The notes under the pieces are model-generated. The model did no database searches. It was not told the origin of the DNA and saw only the letters and a list, made by a program, of their open reading frames with translations. From positions 20,505-84,504 of the forward strand of contig CAMYLJ010000001.1 in assembly GCA_947259215.1 (NCBI GenBank): a stretch of DNA of 64,000 nt, given 5' to 3'. Position numbers and translations under genes: made by a program. Position 1 is the first letter of the stretch. Every line of letters begins with the position of its first letter. The DNA is from an uncultured delta proteobacterium (GTDB lineage Bacteria > Myxococcota_A > UBA9160 > JAFDET01). Positions 62,145 to 64,000 of the stretch are shown in pieces.

Positions 62145-62965
62145 CGCTCCCTCCGCACCGCGAATCGCGCCAGCTCCCGCAGCGGCTCCGCGCGCTCCCC
62201 CCAAGCCTCGATCTCTCGCAGCGATTCCGCCAGCAAGGCCTCGGCACGCTCCCGGGCGGCCTCCGCGCCGAGCGCCGCCACCAGCGAGCAGGCGTCCGCG
62301 TCGTCCGCGTCGAGCAGGTCGTCCGCGATCTGGAATGCCAGGCCCACGTCGCGACCGAAGCGCCCCAGCGCTTCCAGGCCGGACGCGTCCGCCCCTCCGA
62401 GGCGCGCACCGCTGGTGATCGACGCCGCCAGCAGAGCCGCGCTCTTGCGCCGGTGGATCGACTCGATCGTTCCGGACCGACCGCCCTGGAAGTGCAGGTC
62501 GTCGTACTGGCCGCCCACCAGCTGGAGCGACCCTGCCGCCTCGGCGAGGTCTGCCAGCGCGCCGGCCACGTGCTCCGAGGGCGCCTGGAGGAGCGCGGCG
62601 AACGCCGCCGCCTGGAGCGCGTCGCCCGCGAGCACCGCCGTCGCCTCGTCGAAGGCGACGTGCACCGTGGGACGCCCGCGCCGCTCGTCGTCGTCGTCCA
62701 TGCACGGCAGGTCGTCGTGCACGAGCGAGTAGCTGTGGATCAGCTCCACCGCGACGGCGGCGGCCAGCGCGCGATCGGGGTGCGCGCCCACCGCCTCCGC
62801 GCCGGCAAAGGCCAGCGCCGGACGCAGCCGCTTGCCACCGGGGAAGAGCAGGTGGCGCATCGCGGTGTGCAGGCTCGCCGGCGGCGTGTCGGCGGGCGGA
62901 AGCGCGTCGTCGAGCGCCGGCTCGATCCGGGCCGCCGCCTCGCGCAGATAGCCTTCTACGTCCAC
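62141..62965 (-). CDS. ispA: Farnesyl/geranyl diphosphate synthase
   Basis: 274 residues from GTG 62965, overlapping the xseB end by 10 nt. First Asp-rich motif in VHDDLPCMDDDDERRG, second QIADDLLDADD. FPGGKRLRP binds IPP. It makes C15 (or C10/C20) prenyl diphosphates downstream of Dxs. Confidence 0.95.
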   Translation of the reverse strand: MDVEGYLREAAARIEPALDDALPPADTPPASLHTAMRHLLFPGGKRLRPALAFAGAEAVGAHPDRALAAAVAVELIHSYSLVHDDLPCMDDDDERRGRPTVHVAFDEATAVLAGDALQAAAFAALLQAPSEHVAGALADLAEAAGSLQLVGGQYDDLHFQGGRSGTIESIHRRKSAALLAASITSGARLGGADASGLEALGRFGRDVGLAFQIADDLLDADDADACSLVAALGAEAARERAEALLAESLREIEAWGERAEPLRELARFAVRRER

Positions 62966-63222
62966 TCGTCGTCGTCCCCGGGGCCTTCGAAGGAGCGTTT
63001 GAACCACTCGCCCCCGCGCTCCACCAGCTCCTCGATGCGTCGCTCGGCGTCTTCGAGGCGGGTGGCGCACTGACGGGTCAGACGCACCCCCTCCTCGAAC
63101 GCGGCCAGGGCTTCCTCGAGCTCGAGGTCGCCGCCCTCGAGCCGCCCCACCAGGGCCTCGAGCCGCTCCAGCGCCGCTTCGAACGGCAGCTCGTCGGAGG
63201 CGCCGCGCGCCGAATCGGTCAT
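62956..63222 (-). CDS. xseB: Exodeoxyribonuclease VII small subunit
   Basis: 88 residues. ALERLEALVGRLEGGDLELEE, then ALAAFEEGVRLTRQC, is the conserved coiled-coil pair. It works with XseA. An acidic tail DDDEWT ends the chain. Confidence 0.95.
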   Translation of the reverse strand: MTDSARGASDELPFEAALERLEALVGRLEGGDLELEEALAAFEEGVRLTRQCATRLEDAERRIEELVERGGEWFKRSFEGPGDDDEWT

Positions 63223-63297
63223 GCCCGGCGAATCTACCCCCGGGCCCCGAGAGCGTCAAACCAGGGGCGTGCAGAAGATGCTGAAACCAAAAGGATT

Positions 63298-64000
63298 TCA
63301 GCCGTTCCGCGGCGGGCGCACGGCGCGCACGTCCGCCTCGATCTCGCCCTCGGAGACGCGGATCGCGAGGGCGTCCCCGGGCGCCACCTCGCCCGCCCGG
63401 CGCACGATCGCGCCGTCGCGCGCGCGCCGCGCGATGGCGTACCCGCGGCCGAGGACGGCCAACGGCGAGAGGCTCTCGAGCCGCCCCGCGGCAGCGCCGA
63501 GCTGCGCCCGCCCCCGCTCGGACCGGGCGCGCGCCTCGCGGGCCAACGCGCGCGCCAGGCGGACCAGCCGCTCGCGCTGCGCCGCGAGCCGGGCCGTCGG
63601 AGCCTGGACCTGGAGGGCGCCCTGCTCGGTCCGGAGATCCGCTCGGGCGCGCTCGAGCACGCGCTCGATCCCGGCCCGCAGCCGCGCGGCGTCGCGCGCC
63701 AGGGTCTGCGCCAGCGCCTCGCGGTCGGGCAGGACCTCGGCCGCCGCCGCCGACGGGGTCGGCGCCCGCACGTCGGCCACCAGGTCGGCGATGGTCACGT
63801 CTACCTCGTGCCCCACGCCGCAGACCACCGGTGTCTCGCAGGCCGCCACGGCGCGCGCCACGACCTCGCTGTTGAAGGCCTGGAGATCCTCCAGCGAGCC
63901 TCCGCCGCGCACCAGCAGGACGACGTCCACCTCCTCCCGCGCGTCCAGCAGGGCCAGGGCGGCCGCCAGCTCCTCGGCGGCACCGGCGCCCTGCACCCGG
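63298..64000 (-). CDS. xseA: Exodeoxyribonuclease VII large subunit, C-terminal part (cut by window edge)
   Basis: The visible part has about 234 residues and continues beyond 64000. It includes [25 protein letters not shown] and [27 protein letters not shown], the catalytic region of XseA, then a long coiled coil and the C-terminal [14 protein letters not shown] beta segment. The OB-fold N-terminus is outside the window. Confidence 0.95.
   Translation of the reverse strand, partial: RVQGAGAAEELAAALALLDAREEVDVVLLVRGGGSLEDLQAFNSEVVARAVAACETPVVCGVGHEVDVTIADLVADVRAPTPSAAAAEVLPDREALAQTLARDAARLRAGIERVLERARADLRTEQGALQVQAPTARLAAQRERLVRLARALAREARARSERGRAQLGAAAGRLESLSPLAVLGRGYAIARRARDGAIVRRAGEVAPGDALAIRVSEGEIEADVRAVRPPRNG

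Overview
The window is GC-rich (about 70% by eye) chromosome from a Gram-negative bacterium. Outer-membrane genes (tolQRAB-pal-cpoB, LPS core glycosyltransferase and kinase, LolB-like lipoprotein), PEP-CTERM proteins, DksA, an RpoH-type sigma factor, bactofilin and a Gld-type ABC operon together suggest a deltaproteobacterial-type lineage such as Myxococcota or Binatota. That placement is inference. Genes are tightly packed, and about 20 junctions are 4-nt NTGA stop/start overlaps.

Layout. Positions 1-2624 are the end of an integrative element: a DUF488 gene, a non-coding stretch with an inverted repeat, and a tyrosine recombinase that stops 72 nt from the 3' end of tmRNA (ssrA, minus strand, 2625-2992). 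From 3087 to 13709 come cell-surface genes: an SGNH protein, two membrane glycosyltransferases, a fatty-acid hydroxylase, a PEP-CTERM protein coupled to a secreted hydrolase, a PDZ protein and a matrixin. Next come smpB and a panB-panC-panD operon with a structured leader. A long minus-strand operon, tolQ-tolR-tolA-tolB-pal-cpoB-dksA-tsaD-rsmA-(95 aa), occupies 16803-23964.

From 24045 to 37542 is core metabolism and information processing: pepA, cytochrome c, an RpoH-type sigma factor, enoyl-CoA hydratase, an M20 hydrolase, acylphosphatase with a molybdenum-carrier-like protein, a TPR/metallopeptidase, moaB, a moaD-moaE fusion, a NifU-like protein, a histone-H1-like/EF-Tu-domain fusion, bactofilin, holB-tatD-suhB. 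Intergenic spaces here hold two families of dispersed repeats. Positions 38864-44161 are a TetR/ABC/GldG/DUF4340 operon. Positions 44264-47159 are an LPS-core cassette (tiny coupled ORF, GT4, double kinase). Positions 47500-57112 run from a TPR lipoprotein through oppABCDF to a MshEN protein. The right end is cysC-iscS-erpA and xseA-xseB-ispA-dxs-tlyA, with xseA cut by the window edge.

The most unusual items are: the ssrA-borne element boundary with tandem 11-bp repeats and a recombinase whose HxxR motif reads TGTK; a panB leader with promoter, two matching bulged-A hairpins and a terminator; two 75-bp repeats bracketing one small gene and supplying stop codons on both strands; a Dxs with Tyr at the Mg-binding Asp of GDG; a lysine-rich tail fused to an EF-Tu domain-2-like barrel; and a two-domain LPS kinase. 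No tRNA, rRNA, CRISPR array or insertion-sequence transposase was seen.
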